A stretch of 25,065 nt of DNA from Gammaproteobacteria bacterium (GCA_003514305.1 DORE01000063.1:1404-26468); one strand, 5' to 3'; counted from the first letter of the stretch, positions 1 to 7,047 are shown. The notes: generated by a model from the sequence alone, not told the origin. Translations and numbers: made by a program.

Positions 1-1319
1 GTTGCTTTTGGCTTATTCCAGTAACCTTTCATGACAGAAGGGCCCTTGATGCAAATCTCGCCAATTTCGTTGGACGACAGCGTTTGTCCCCGTTCATCAA
101 CGATTCTTACCTGGGTAAGCGGAGGGGTTGGTCTGCCGGTGCTGTTGGGTTTGGATTGATAAAACTTCCCTGAGATGATCGCACCGAGAGCATTGGTTTC
201 AGTCAGACCGTACCCCAGCCCAGGCAGTGCGTAGTCCGGAAACTTCTCTATCATCATCGCTAGATGTTCCGGCGGCCGCGGTGCGCCACCGCTTTGCACG
301 CTGCGCAGGCTAGAGAGATCACTGGTGGCGAATTTTGGTGATTGCATTACCTCCCAGGTCATCGTGGGCACGCCATGCAGTACAGAGATGCGCTCGTTTT
401 CGATCAGTTCTAGCGCTGCTTCTGCATTCCATTTGTACATCATTACAAACTTGCGCTGATAGAGAAAGCTAGCAAGAAACTGGGCATGGCTACCTGTTAC
501 ATGGAAGAGAGGCACATTCGCGAGCAGCGCGGCCTGATAGGGCGGGTTTTCCTCGCGCAGCTCCGGTCTGAGTATTTCATTGATTTCTTTAACAAATTTC
601 CAGGTAAATAGCGCGCTTATGATCCCTCGATGAGTTGACAACACCCCTTTGGGGTGGCCGGTTGAGCCGGAGGTGTACATTATTGAAGTGTCATGCTCCG
701 GTGTGATGCTGAGCGCTTCGAGGTCGGATTTCTCGAGAGGTTTACAACCGGATATCAGGCTATGAATTTCCTGAAAGTCAGAATCGGCAGTCGTCGGCCT
801 GATTAATACGACTTCAATCCCCAATTTACTTAGACTGGGCTCTATCGCATCAAAGCGAGGTGTATCGGCGAATATAAGTTTTGCGCCGGAGTCCTTTAGG
901 CCATATTCTAATTCTGATCCGGTCCACCATGAGTTCATAGGAACGACTATGGCCCCGATCATCGTGATTGCCATATAGGCAAGGCACCATTCGGGCGAAT
1001 TCCTCGCGCAGATCGCGACACGATCCCCTATATCAATGCCATAGCGCTCCCGCAGTTGCCTCGACAGTTTGCTTGCGGCAGTAAAAGCCTCCCCAAAGCT
1101 GTACCGTTCTGCCTCGTAGACGAGAAAATCTTGGTCAGCATCGGTCAATCCAATGCGGTAAAGCTCATAGAGGTTTGCTGGGGCTTTGGAAAAGACAGGA
1201 AGTTCTTGGTTATCAATAATGGCAGAGCCAACCGAAAGTGGGGCATTTGGCGCTTTATGCGCTGCGACAATGTTTTTCAGCTGTTCTAGATCTTGAAGGA
1301 TTTCGGCGTCACTTAGCAT
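1..1319 (-). CDS. Class I adenylate-forming acyl-CoA synthetase (fatty acid-CoA ligase), 3' end cut by window edge
   Basis: This enzyme would activate a carboxylic acid with ATP to an acyl-adenylate and transfer it to CoA in the cytoplasm. Translation of the minus strand from ATG 1319 stays open for 439 codons to the window edge, so the C-terminal lid domain is missing from view. The phosphate-binding motif YTSGSTGHPKG lies near residue 215, the YGLTET adenylate motif near residue 369, and a TGRPTPP / GEICIKGP stretch follows, all typical of the AMP-binding family. The start lies 7 nt after the stop of the quinone oxidoreductase gene, so the two are probably cotranscribed; the ribosome site (AAAGAAA) is weak. 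The substrate cannot be read from the sequence. A medium- or long-chain fatty acid or related acid is the likeliest guess, because other acyl-CoA enzymes occur in the window. Confidence 0.9.
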   Translation of the reverse strand, partial: MLSDAEILQDLEQLKNIVAAHKAPNAPLSVGSAIIDNQELPVFSKAPANLYELYRIGLTDADQDFLVYEAERYSFGEAFTAASKLSRQLRERYGIDIGDRVAICARNSPEWCLAYMAITMIGAIVVPMNSWWTGSELEYGLKDSGAKLIFADTPRFDAIEPSLSKLGIEVVLIRPTTADSDFQEIHSLISGCKPLEKSDLEALSITPEHDTSIMYTSGSTGHPKGVLSTHRGIISALFTWKFVKEINEILRPELREENPPYQAALLANVPLFHVTGSHAQFLASFLYQRKFVMMYKWNAEAALELIENERISVLHGVPTMTWEVMQSPKFATSDLSSLRSVQSGGAPRPPEHLAMMIEKFPDYALPGLGYGLTETNALGAIISGKFYQSKPNSTGRPTPPLTQVRIVDERGQTLSSNEIGEICIKGPSVMKGYWNKPKA

Positions 1320-1326
1320 GGTTTCT

Positions 1327-2310
1327 TTACCCAGACTTAAATTCCAGCGTGACTTTGCCTTTTGCCTGGCGCTTGGTGAAGATATTGAATGCTTCGACAA
1401 ATTGCTCTTTAGGAAAGCTCTGGGTAACAAGAGGATTCAGCCGGCCATCCGCATACATTCCCAGCAGTTCATCAAGATTTTGTTCATAGGCTCTTGGTTC
1501 TTCTTTACGGAATCTTCCAAGGAATACACCGACCATTGATGATCCTTTGAGCAGAGCTAGATTGGCTTTATATTCTGGTATGCGGCCACTAGTGAAACCG
1601 ATTACTAGGAGGCGCCCATTCCAGGCAATACATCGGCAACTCTGATCAAACAGATCTCCTCCAACTGGGTCATAAATGACGTCTGCACCCCGATCTTCTG
1701 TGAGCTCTTTTACTTTATTCTTAAGTTCTCCGTCGCCGTAGTTGATTGTGGCATCTGGATTAAACTGGCGAACGAAATCAAGTTTGTCCTCGGTGCTCGC
1801 TGCGGCAATTACCCTTGCTCCCATGACTTTGCCTAATTCTACGGCTGACAGCCCTACCCCTCCGCTTGCCCCCAAAACCAACAAAGTTTCTCCACGCTGC
1901 AGATTTGCTCTTTGCTTGAGTGCATAGTAGGACGTTGTATAAACCATGGCAAAACCAGCCGCGGTTTTGAAATCCATGTTATCTGGGATGCGCCGCACAC
2001 TCTCAGGTGTCGCGATCACCTGCTCGGCAAGACCGCCGATCCCGGGTATGGCCATCACCCGATCTCCCACCTCCGCTGCTCTGAACTTTGCACCGACAGA
2101 CTTGATTACACCTCCGACCTCTGAGCCGGGCGTAAATGGCATTGGCGGCTGGAATTGATACTTGCCCTGAATTTGGAGGCCATCAGGAAAATTTAATGAG
2201 GCTGCATACACTTCCACCACTGCTTCATTCTCGCAAGGCTCAAGATCGGGAACGTCTTCCAAAATTAGGTTTTCAGGTGGGCCAAAGGAATTACACATTA
2301 CCGCTTTCAT
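1327..2310 (-). CDS. Zinc-independent NADPH:quinone oxidoreductase (MDR superfamily)
   Basis: This is a cytoplasmic medium-chain dehydrogenase/reductase of the quinone oxidoreductase or enoyl reductase type, 327 residues from ATG 2310. The N-terminal GroES-like fold opens with MKAV and has the PGSEVGGVI segment. The nucleotide-binding motif GASGGVGLSAVELGK lies near residue 147, followed by a DVIYDPVGG stretch. The cysteine cluster of zinc-binding alcohol dehydrogenases is absent. An upstream in-frame GTG at 2319 exists, but the Shine-Dalgarno-like AGGGAGA is spaced correctly (about 9 nt) only for ATG 2310. The acyl-CoA ligase follows directly, suggesting a small lipid or organic-acid operon. 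The family contains quinone reductases, crotonyl-CoA reductases and alkenal reductases, so the substrate is open. Confidence 0.88.
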   Translation of the reverse strand: MKAVMCNSFGPPENLILEDVPDLEPCENEAVVEVYAASLNFPDGLQIQGKYQFQPPMPFTPGSEVGGVIKSVGAKFRAAEVGDRVMAIPGIGGLAEQVIATPESVRRIPDNMDFKTAAGFAMVYTTSYYALKQRANLQRGETLLVLGASGGVGLSAVELGKVMGARVIAAASTEDKLDFVRQFNPDATINYGDGELKNKVKELTEDRGADVIYDPVGGDLFDQSCRCIAWNGRLLVIGFTSGRIPEYKANLALLKGSSMVGVFLGRFRKEEPRAYEQNLDELLGMYADGRLNPLVTQSFPKEQFVEAFNIFTKRQAKGKVTLEFKSG

Positions 2311-2463
2311 ACGAAACACTCTCCCTACGCGAAGCGGGATTCAATCATGAATAGAACGCGACTTCAAACCTGTTTCGTGCCTGTTTTGAAGATGCAAAGA
2401 GAGAAAGTTGTTGTAGCAACATCAAAGGAGTACATTGAAGATATTTGTCATGGAACTAGCGTC

Positions 2464-3282
2464 ATGGACGAAGCGGATCGCATCGCTTATCTAAAGCACA
2501 TGGGGTATGAGCAATACTTTTCTCGGTATGTTTTGCCCGGGGGAAAAGCGTCTGTCATCCCCGCAACGACAGGGAACGTTGGTAACGCGGGCGGCCATAA
2601 ACAATCGTTTGTCAAGACGCAGCAGACGGGTTCGACGCAGATAGAAACTGCCCCAGAGGTCCCGAATGGCGCTGTTAAGCGGCCACCAGCGATTGCTGCG
2701 TTCGGGCCCTCCACCCGCGAATCAGCACAGGACATGCCAGAGCTAGTAGAAGCGGTAAAAGTCGAGGCTGGGAATGAACAGGCAAGTAATAAAGAATTGC
2801 GATTCAGTGTGCAGTTCTTTTTTGTGAACTCACAACTTGCAGTGATCAATGAGTCACCACATGAAGCAAGGGGCAGAGAAAGTCAGCAGGCCACTTTGCT
2901 GCTGAAAAACCTGATTGGTGCTCTCGGGTTTCGCCAGGAAGAATTCGCTAATTTGGCTGTTGATACGTTCAATTGGCCAATCGCGAAGGGTCTTGGTACG
3001 ACGGTTGACCCCAGGCGTGCTGCCAACTTGGCGTTAAACGGTTTCATCTTCCAACGTCACGAGCAGAAGGAATTTCACAATCTGCTGTTGCTGACGGTTC
3101 AACTCGCTGACCTGATGTCAGATCAAACAGAGAGATCTGAGATGGGTGACCAAAATACTTCGCATGCGCAGTTCAAACTGACGGTCTCGCACAGTCTGCA
3201 CGCTATGTTGGTACATCCAGAATTGAAGCGGGAAGCGTGGCAACACCTAGCTGGTTTGCGCCAGCGTATACAGTCAGTCTAG
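2464..3282 (+). CDS. holD: Candidate divergent DNA polymerase III psi subunit (HolD-like)
   Basis: I read this as a psi-like protein of the clamp loader, 272 residues. Its N-terminus (residues 8-21, YLKHMGYEQYFSRY) resembles the E. coli psi start (QLQQLGITQWSLRR), the peptide that docks on the clamp loader collar. Residues 112-175 (FFFVNSQLAVINES ... LLLKNLIGALGF ... FNWPIAKG) line up with psi LVMVANDLPALTDP ... VSDVLRALTV ... NSWRLG. Residues 242-266 (SHSLHAMLVHPELKREAWQ) resemble the psi tail SPALTDLRANPTARAALWQ. Between them lies a low-complexity linker (about 31-110) that makes the protein twice the usual psi length. rimI follows 6 nt after the stop, the same order as E. coli holD-rimI. 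ATG 2464 is chosen because it puts the docking motif at the usual distance from the N-terminus; an in-frame ATG at 2347 would add 39 unrelated residues. The alignments are by eye, so the assignment is inference. Confidence 0.6.
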   Translation: MDEADRIAYLKHMGYEQYFSRYVLPGGKASVIPATTGNVGNAGGHKQSFVKTQQTGSTQIETAPEVPNGAVKRPPAIAAFGPSTRESAQDMPELVEAVKVEAGNEQASNKELRFSVQFFFVNSQLAVINESPHEARGRESQQATLLLKNLIGALGFRQEEFANLAVDTFNWPIAKGLGTTVDPRRAANLALNGFIFQRHEQKEFHNLLLLTVQLADLMSDQTERSEMGDQNTSHAQFKLTVSHSLHAMLVHPELKREAWQHLAGLRQRIQSV

Positions 3283-3288
3283 AAAAAG

Positions 3289-3771
3289 ATGGTCATCGAT
3301 ACTTCCATCCGTGTCAGCTCGCAATTTTTTGCTCGCACCATGCGCTACAGTGATCTCGATCTGGTTGTAAAGAATGAGGCCGCAGCATACGCCTACCCGT
3401 GGACCAAGCGAATCTTTATTGATTGCCTGCGTGCGGGTTATCAATCATGGGTTTTGGCGAACAAGCAGGAAATTGCCGCTCACGGAGTGATGTCGGTTGC
3501 AGTAGAGGAATGCCACCTGCTGACTTTGTGCGTTCACCCCGAATTTCAAAGGATGGGTTACGGGCGAAGGTTGTTTGCCCTGCTTTTGGATCGTGCCGCG
3601 AATCTTGACGCAAGACATTGCTTTTTGGAGGTGAGGGTTTCCAATCTCGAAGCGATAAGTCTTTATCGCTCTCTTGGGTTTTCTCAGATCGGCGAGCGAT
3701 CTAATTATTACCCAGGGGATACAGAGCGCGAGGATGCGCTGATTTTTTCCCGTTCGCTACCGCTTCCCTGA
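3289..3771 (+). CDS. rimI: Ribosomal protein S18-alanine N-acetyltransferase
   Basis: RimI is a cytoplasmic GNAT acetyltransferase that transfers acetyl from acetyl-CoA to the N-terminal alanine of ribosomal protein S18. The 160-residue product has the acetyl-CoA pyrophosphate-binding motif HLLTLCVHPEFQRMGYGRRLF (Q/RxxGxG/A type) near residues 78-98. The RimI-typical tail LEVRVSN..AI.LYRSLGF...GERSNYYP....REDAL contains the tyrosine and glutamate region used in catalysis. The N-terminal YAYPWT is also family-specific. The start at ATG 3289, 6 nt after the holD-like stop with GAAAAAG upstream, keeps the first beta strand; ATG 3340 would remove it. The stop faces that of a minus-strand gene with a single base between them. 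Confidence 0.93.
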   Translation: MVIDTSIRVSSQFFARTMRYSDLDLVVKNEAAAYAYPWTKRIFIDCLRAGYQSWVLANKQEIAAHGVMSVAVEECHLLTLCVHPEFQRMGYGRRLFALLLDRAANLDARHCFLEVRVSNLEAISLYRSLGFSQIGERSNYYPGDTEREDALIFSRSLPLP

Positions 3772-3772
3772 T

Positions 3773-4036
3773 TCAGGTTCGATCCTGGTCAGGAGGCGAT
3801 TTTGCAAAGAATATCCGTGTCAGTAGGCGCGCCATAAGTTTAAGCCCTGCGACCGCCAAGATCGCCGTTACCATCACGCCGCCTAACATCAGTATTGAGG
3901 CGAACAGAATGCTAATGAGCTCATCTCGTGAAATATTCTGCCACGCGGATATAGCCCAGAGAAAGGTCACGCCGATCGCAAGTCCAGCAATGATTGCAGC
4001 TGTTTTCTTACGTACGTTTAGCAGGGAGAAAATCAA
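3773..4036 (-). CDS. Small two-helix inner membrane protein of unknown function
   Basis: This 87-residue ORF has two hydrophobic segments, AAIIAGLAIGVTFLWAISAW (about 13-32) and ISILFASILMLGGVMVTAILAVAGL (about 41-65). Basic residues (RKK, RLLTR) flank them, as in a small inner membrane protein. It would begin at TTG 4036, inside the last 29 bases of the zinc-ribbon gene on the same strand, and the upstream ribosome site is weak. Translational coupling to the gene above it could explain the overlap. I do not recognise a family. The clear hydrophobic pattern and the lack of any other ORF here support it as real, but the exact start is uncertain. Confidence 0.55.
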   Translation of the reverse strand: MIFSLLNVRKKTAAIIAGLAIGVTFLWAISAWQNISRDELISILFASILMLGGVMVTAILAVAGLKLMARLLTRIFFAKSPPDQDRT

Positions 4037-4466
4037 AATCTGGTCCGTCGTTTAGATCATTGAACGTTGCTTTACAGTCAGGATAGCTACTACAGCCCCA
4101 GAATTCACCACTTTTACTCGCTCGTTTGGCAAGCATCGAGCCGCATTTCGGGCATTTGAAGGCGGCTTCAGGTCGTCCATCAACGTCGGCGACTGTTGCT
4201 TTGCAGCCCTTGCTATAGCCACTGCAGAACCAATAGTTCCCCTTTTCTGGGGCGGCACGAACCAGACGTCGGGTGCACAATGGACAGCGATAGAGCTCAT
4301 CAACTTCTTTGCTTGGTCTTCCATTGATATCGTTCAACGTTGAACGGCATTTAGGGTACTCAGAGCATCCCCAGAAGGGTCCCATTTTCCCCTCCCGCTT
4401 CTGAAGGGGAGCTCTGCACTCAGGGCAAGTGAAGGTGAAACCCCCTTTTTCATCAGATTCGAACAT
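4008..4466 (-). CDS. Protein made of three topoisomerase-type C4 zinc ribbons
   Basis: The 152-residue protein consists almost entirely of three zf-C4_Topoisom modules, the zinc ribbons found at the C-terminus of bacterial DNA topoisomerase I. Cysteine sets are C14/C17/C34/C40, C61/C64/C81/C88 and C105/C108/C125/C131. Each module has the F/YWG/FCS.YP/S.C pattern and is followed by a NDINGRP-like linker. The middle module has an extra residue in its second knuckle (GYSKGC). Such modules bind single-stranded DNA in topoisomerase I; standalone versions, like E. coli YrdD, have no settled function. No toprim or catalytic tyrosine domain is present, so this is not a topoisomerase. It starts 3 nt after the hisC stop and overlaps the small membrane gene, so the three genes are likely one transcript. 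Confidence 0.85.
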   Translation of the reverse strand: MFESDEKGGFTFTCPECRAPLQKREGKMGPFWGCSEYPKCRSTLNDINGRPSKEVDELYRCPLCTRRLVRAAPEKGNYWFCSGYSKGCKATVADVDGRPEAAFKCPKCGSMLAKRASKSGEFWGCSSYPDCKATFNDLNDGPDFDFLPAKRT

Positions 4467-4469
4467 AAT

Positions 4470-5555
4470 TTACTCAGTTGTACAGACAAATTTGGCTGTT
4501 AGCGCTGCAATAAGAGCAGCGTTTTCCGAGGGAGTACCCACTGAGATTCTCAGTTTATCTCTCAGTCGTTCTTGATCAAAAAATCGCACCAGTATATTTT
4601 CAGATCTTAACTGCAGATACAGGCTTTCGGCACTGCGGCCATCGGGCAGTTTGGCGAGCAGGAAGTTGGCTTGACTGGGTGTGACAGCGAAATTCAATTT
4701 TGTTAGTGCATCTGCGAGTAATTCACGGTCCTCACGAACTTTTTGCCAGATGGCTCTCGCATAGTCACGTGACTGAATGGCGGCATCTGCGAGTTGCTGT
4801 GCGATATAGTCCGTGTTGTAGCTGTCTCGGGTTTTGTAAAGAATCGGACTGATTAGTTCTGCCGAACCAATACCGTAGCCGAATCGCAGACCGGCTAGGG
4901 AGTACCCTTTGGAAAGCGTCCGAAGCAGCAGGACATTGTTGTGTTCAATCGCCATTGGAACTGCGTCGTGTTTCCGAGCCAAGTCAACAAAATCCACATA
5001 GGCTTCATCTACGAGGAGCAGCCCATCGAAGTTTGATGCGATCTCGGTCAGAGCCTCAACGGAAAGCAGTTTGCCCGTTGGGGCATGAGGGTTGACCAGT
5101 ATGCAAACTTTGGCGTTTGAAACTGAAAGTTGCTGGATGAATTCTTTCGGTAAATCCCAGGTGTCCTCGAGCGTGATTTCATGAAGCTTGTTGTCCTGAA
5201 TTTCGGTCAATACTCGGTAGAGAGAGTAAGTAGGCCGTGTGACGGCCACAGTTTCGCCAGGCCCTGCGAAAGTCGTCAGTACCAGTCGCAATAGCTCGTC
5301 ACCCCCGTTGGTGGGAACGATGTTCTCGGCGGCGATGCCATGACAGCGCGCTGCTGACTCTCGAAACGGTTCCGCCGTTGGTGAGGGGTAGCGCCTCAAG
5401 GAAGCTGAATTGATGCCTTTGAGTCTCGCTGCCACTTCTGGACTGGGCGGGTATGGGTTCTCGTTTGTGTTCAGCTTAATGACGTCGTCGTTGTCGACTT
5501 GCTCGCCGGGCACATAACCTCCCATGGTGGCGATATTTTTCCGCTGAAATGGCAT
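4470..5555 (-). CDS. hisC: Histidinol-phosphate aminotransferase
   Basis: HisC is a PLP-dependent class I/II aminotransferase that converts imidazole acetol-phosphate and glutamate to histidinol-phosphate and 2-oxoglutarate in histidine synthesis. The 361-residue length is normal. Visible elements are the NTNENPYPPSP substrate-binding loop (29-39), NPHAPTG (155-161, PLP-binding asparagine), DEAYVDF (D183 and Y186 contact PLP), and SKGYSLAGLR with the Schiff-base lysine K216 and the phosphate-binding R224. No other his genes are nearby, so it is either a detached his gene or a paralogue acting on a related substrate such as an aromatic amino acid. The zinc-ribbon gene follows after 3 nt. The start ATG at 5555 gives the family-typical N-terminus. 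Confidence 0.93.
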   Translation of the reverse strand: MPFQRKNIATMGGYVPGEQVDNDDVIKLNTNENPYPPSPEVAARLKGINSASLRRYPSPTAEPFRESAARCHGIAAENIVPTNGGDELLRLVLTTFAGPGETVAVTRPTYSLYRVLTEIQDNKLHEITLEDTWDLPKEFIQQLSVSNAKVCILVNPHAPTGKLLSVEALTEIASNFDGLLLVDEAYVDFVDLARKHDAVPMAIEHNNVLLLRTLSKGYSLAGLRFGYGIGSAELISPILYKTRDSYNTDYIAQQLADAAIQSRDYARAIWQKVREDRELLADALTKLNFAVTPSQANFLLAKLPDGRSAESLYLQLRSENILVRFFDQERLRDKLRISVGTPSENAALIAALTAKFVCTTE

Positions 5556-5624
5556 AAGTCAGGGCTCTTTTTGAAGAAACAGAGTCTTGAAGGGTAATGA
5601 CTATTGTCGAAACGGGCAACGACT

Positions 5625-6434
5625 TCAATTTTTTGATGGCAGGTAAGACAGCAATCGATTATGCCAGCCTTCACGCCAGCGGGCCTCCGAGCGTTCGACA
5701 GGGGCATTACTGATGCGTCGATCAAGCACCTTTGTTCCTGCTTCAACGAAGTGATAGAGGGAAAGCTCCGTATCGAACATTTCGGCTATCACCTGTTTTA
5801 GCCCCCATCCCATGCCACGATACTGTTCCGCAGAATTCAGACCGGAGCCTTTGAAGTGCAGATAATCAATGAGGGCGTACTGTCCGTAGGGCGGATGTAT
5901 AGCGGCCAGCCCCTGCATGATTCGCCGCGCTTTGTTGCGGTCATTGGGCTGAAAACTGAATACGATTTCATCTTGTGTTTGGGTGAAGCGCGAGACGATA
6001 AATTCTGCTTGCAAGGAGGATGTCGTCAGTAAAAACATCCTCAGCTCGCGCATCTGCTTGCTCTGTTTTGCTGCGCTGAACGCAGCGCGATTGGGCCAGG
6101 GATTGTTAGGATCAGTCGAATTCTGTAGCCACGAAGGCAGCGAAACCTGCCGATGTTTTAGAAATAACAGCAGTTGTGGGAAAGTCTCTTCAAAAATCTC
6201 CTGCTGCCCAGCTCGGTACCAAATAAAGTGCCCGATTCCAAGCGAGGGGAAATCCTCCCCTGCATTCCAACTTGTGAGACAGGCTGGCCTAGAATCACAT
6301 TCATTGCGGAATACTTGTTTTCCCAGCCAGTCGAAATGGGCCGTCTCAAAGATGTTCTGAGCGCTTGACGGCCACGAAAGCCCCATTAAAAATGGTACAA
6401 GAAGTTGTAAAGTTATAACGAGCCTAACTGACAT
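5625..6434 (-). CDS. Exported lysozyme-like protein, uncharacterised
   Basis: The 269-residue product starts with a signal peptide: Arg at 4, a hydrophobic core, and SSA-Q as the likely cleavage site after residue 25, so it acts in the periplasm or outside. The mature protein begins with NECDSRPACLTSWN followed by LGIGHF. A glutamate (E45) about 21 residues before GIGH (66-69) recalls phage T4-type lysozymes, where the catalytic glutamate precedes IGIGH by a similar distance. A later ALIDYLHFKGSG / GWGLKQV segment (about 187-215) looks conserved-type. C46 and C52 could form a disulfide. Membership of the lysozyme fold is inference from this one motif. It lies upstream of hisC on the same strand with a 69-nt gap, so cotranscription is possible but not clear. 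The upstream intergenic region is unusually long. Confidence 0.6.
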   Translation of the reverse strand: MSVRLVITLQLLVPFLMGLSWPSSAQNIFETAHFDWLGKQVFRNECDSRPACLTSWNAGEDFPSLGIGHFIWYRAGQQEIFEETFPQLLLFLKHRQVSLPSWLQNSTDPNNPWPNRAAFSAAKQSKQMRELRMFLLTTSSLQAEFIVSRFTQTQDEIVFSFQPNDRNKARRIMQGLAAIHPPYGQYALIDYLHFKGSGLNSAEQYRGMGWGLKQVIAEMFDTELSLYHFVEAGTKVLDRRISNAPVERSEARWREGWHNRLLSYLPSKN

Positions 6435-6753
6435 CTTTGTTAAATTTAATTACTGCCGCTGGTTGAGCCGCCAAAAATGTAACGGTAATTCAAGGTCTCA
6501 CATTTTAGTTGGAGTCTTTTGTCGCCGATTCAATGATATATTATCGGCATGCAGCACAAAAAACACAGGTAGTTGTAGCGGATACGTTTACCACGGAGAT
6601 TTGAGTTGAGGCGCCTCCTGTCGCGGCCTCGCTAGACGCCGAACCTGAAGTTGCGGCGCCGCTTTAAATGATGTTGAGATAGCTAAAGTTCAGTAAGAAG
6701 CTCAAATGTGCAGTGAAAATAGCTTTGAGAACGAACGGTACTATAGGAGTAAA

Positions 6754-6801
6754 AACTTCAATAAAAACAGTAATAAAACGCATCTGTTTTATTGAAAAGT
6801 T
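6754..6801. repeat. Imperfect inverted repeat in AT-rich core
   Basis: The left arm AACTTCAATAAAAACAG (6754-6770) pairs with the right arm CTGTTTTATTGAAAAGTT (6784-6801), with one- and two-base bulges. The 13-base spacer contains a further TAATAAAAC. It may be a protein-binding dyad or an easily melted element. Confidence 0.5.
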
Positions 6802-6817
6802 GTTTTGACCCGTGAAT

Positions 6818-6826
6818 TTATGCACA
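6818..6826 (+). promoter_or_regulatory. DnaA box (exact TTATNCACA)
   Basis: TTATGCACA matches the strict DnaA box consensus TTATNCACA. It sits in the AT-rich core, about 190 bp from a facing pair of boxes. Confidence 0.5.
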
Positions 6827-6897
6827 AAAATAGCGTTGTGACCAGAAAAGCCTACAAAACAGCATGTTTTATTTTTAATTAGTCATTCAATAACTTA

Positions 6898-6910
6898 TAA
6901 GTAATTGATT
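6898..6910 (-). promoter_or_regulatory. IHF-binding consensus match
   Basis: TAAGTAATTGATT on the plus strand fits YAANNNNTTGATW, the complement of the IHF consensus WATCAANNNNTTR, at every fixed position. It lies between the single DnaA box and the facing pair, as an IHF site lies between DnaA boxes in E. coli oriC. Confidence 0.45.
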
Positions 6911-7007
6911 TTATTGCAAATATGCCATTGATTAAATTTTAGTCAATCTGTGTCAGGCTCACGAAAAATCGCGTCTCGCAGCCAGATTGCAGAATATACC
7001 CACTGAG

Positions 7008-7030
7008 TTATCCACAGATTCTGTGGACAA
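7008..7030. promoter_or_regulatory. Facing pair of DnaA boxes forming a 23-bp palindrome
   Basis: TTATCCACA (7008-7016, plus strand) is the perfect R1/R4-type DnaA box. TGTGGACAA (7022-7030) is TTGTCCACA on the minus strand, one base from consensus. With their flanks the two make 11-bp arms around a single central T, with one mismatch. Such a dyad could seat two DnaA molecules head to head. Confidence 0.55.
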
Positions 7031-7047
7031 AGCCGCAAGCGGCTTTT
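7029..7047 (+). terminator. Terminator-like hairpin
   Basis: AAAGCCGCAAGCGGCTTTT forms a 7-bp stem (AAAGCCG/CGGCTTT) with a CAAG tetraloop and ends in four T. No plus-strand gene lies just upstream, so it would end either an unseen small RNA or stray transcription before the 7240 gene. It abuts the DnaA palindrome. Confidence 0.45.

Noticed and set aside
6602..6604. In-frame TGA read as selenocysteine in the 6533-6667 ORF
   Set aside because: I see no convincing SECIS hairpin just after it, and the ORF is very short; decay or chance is likelier.
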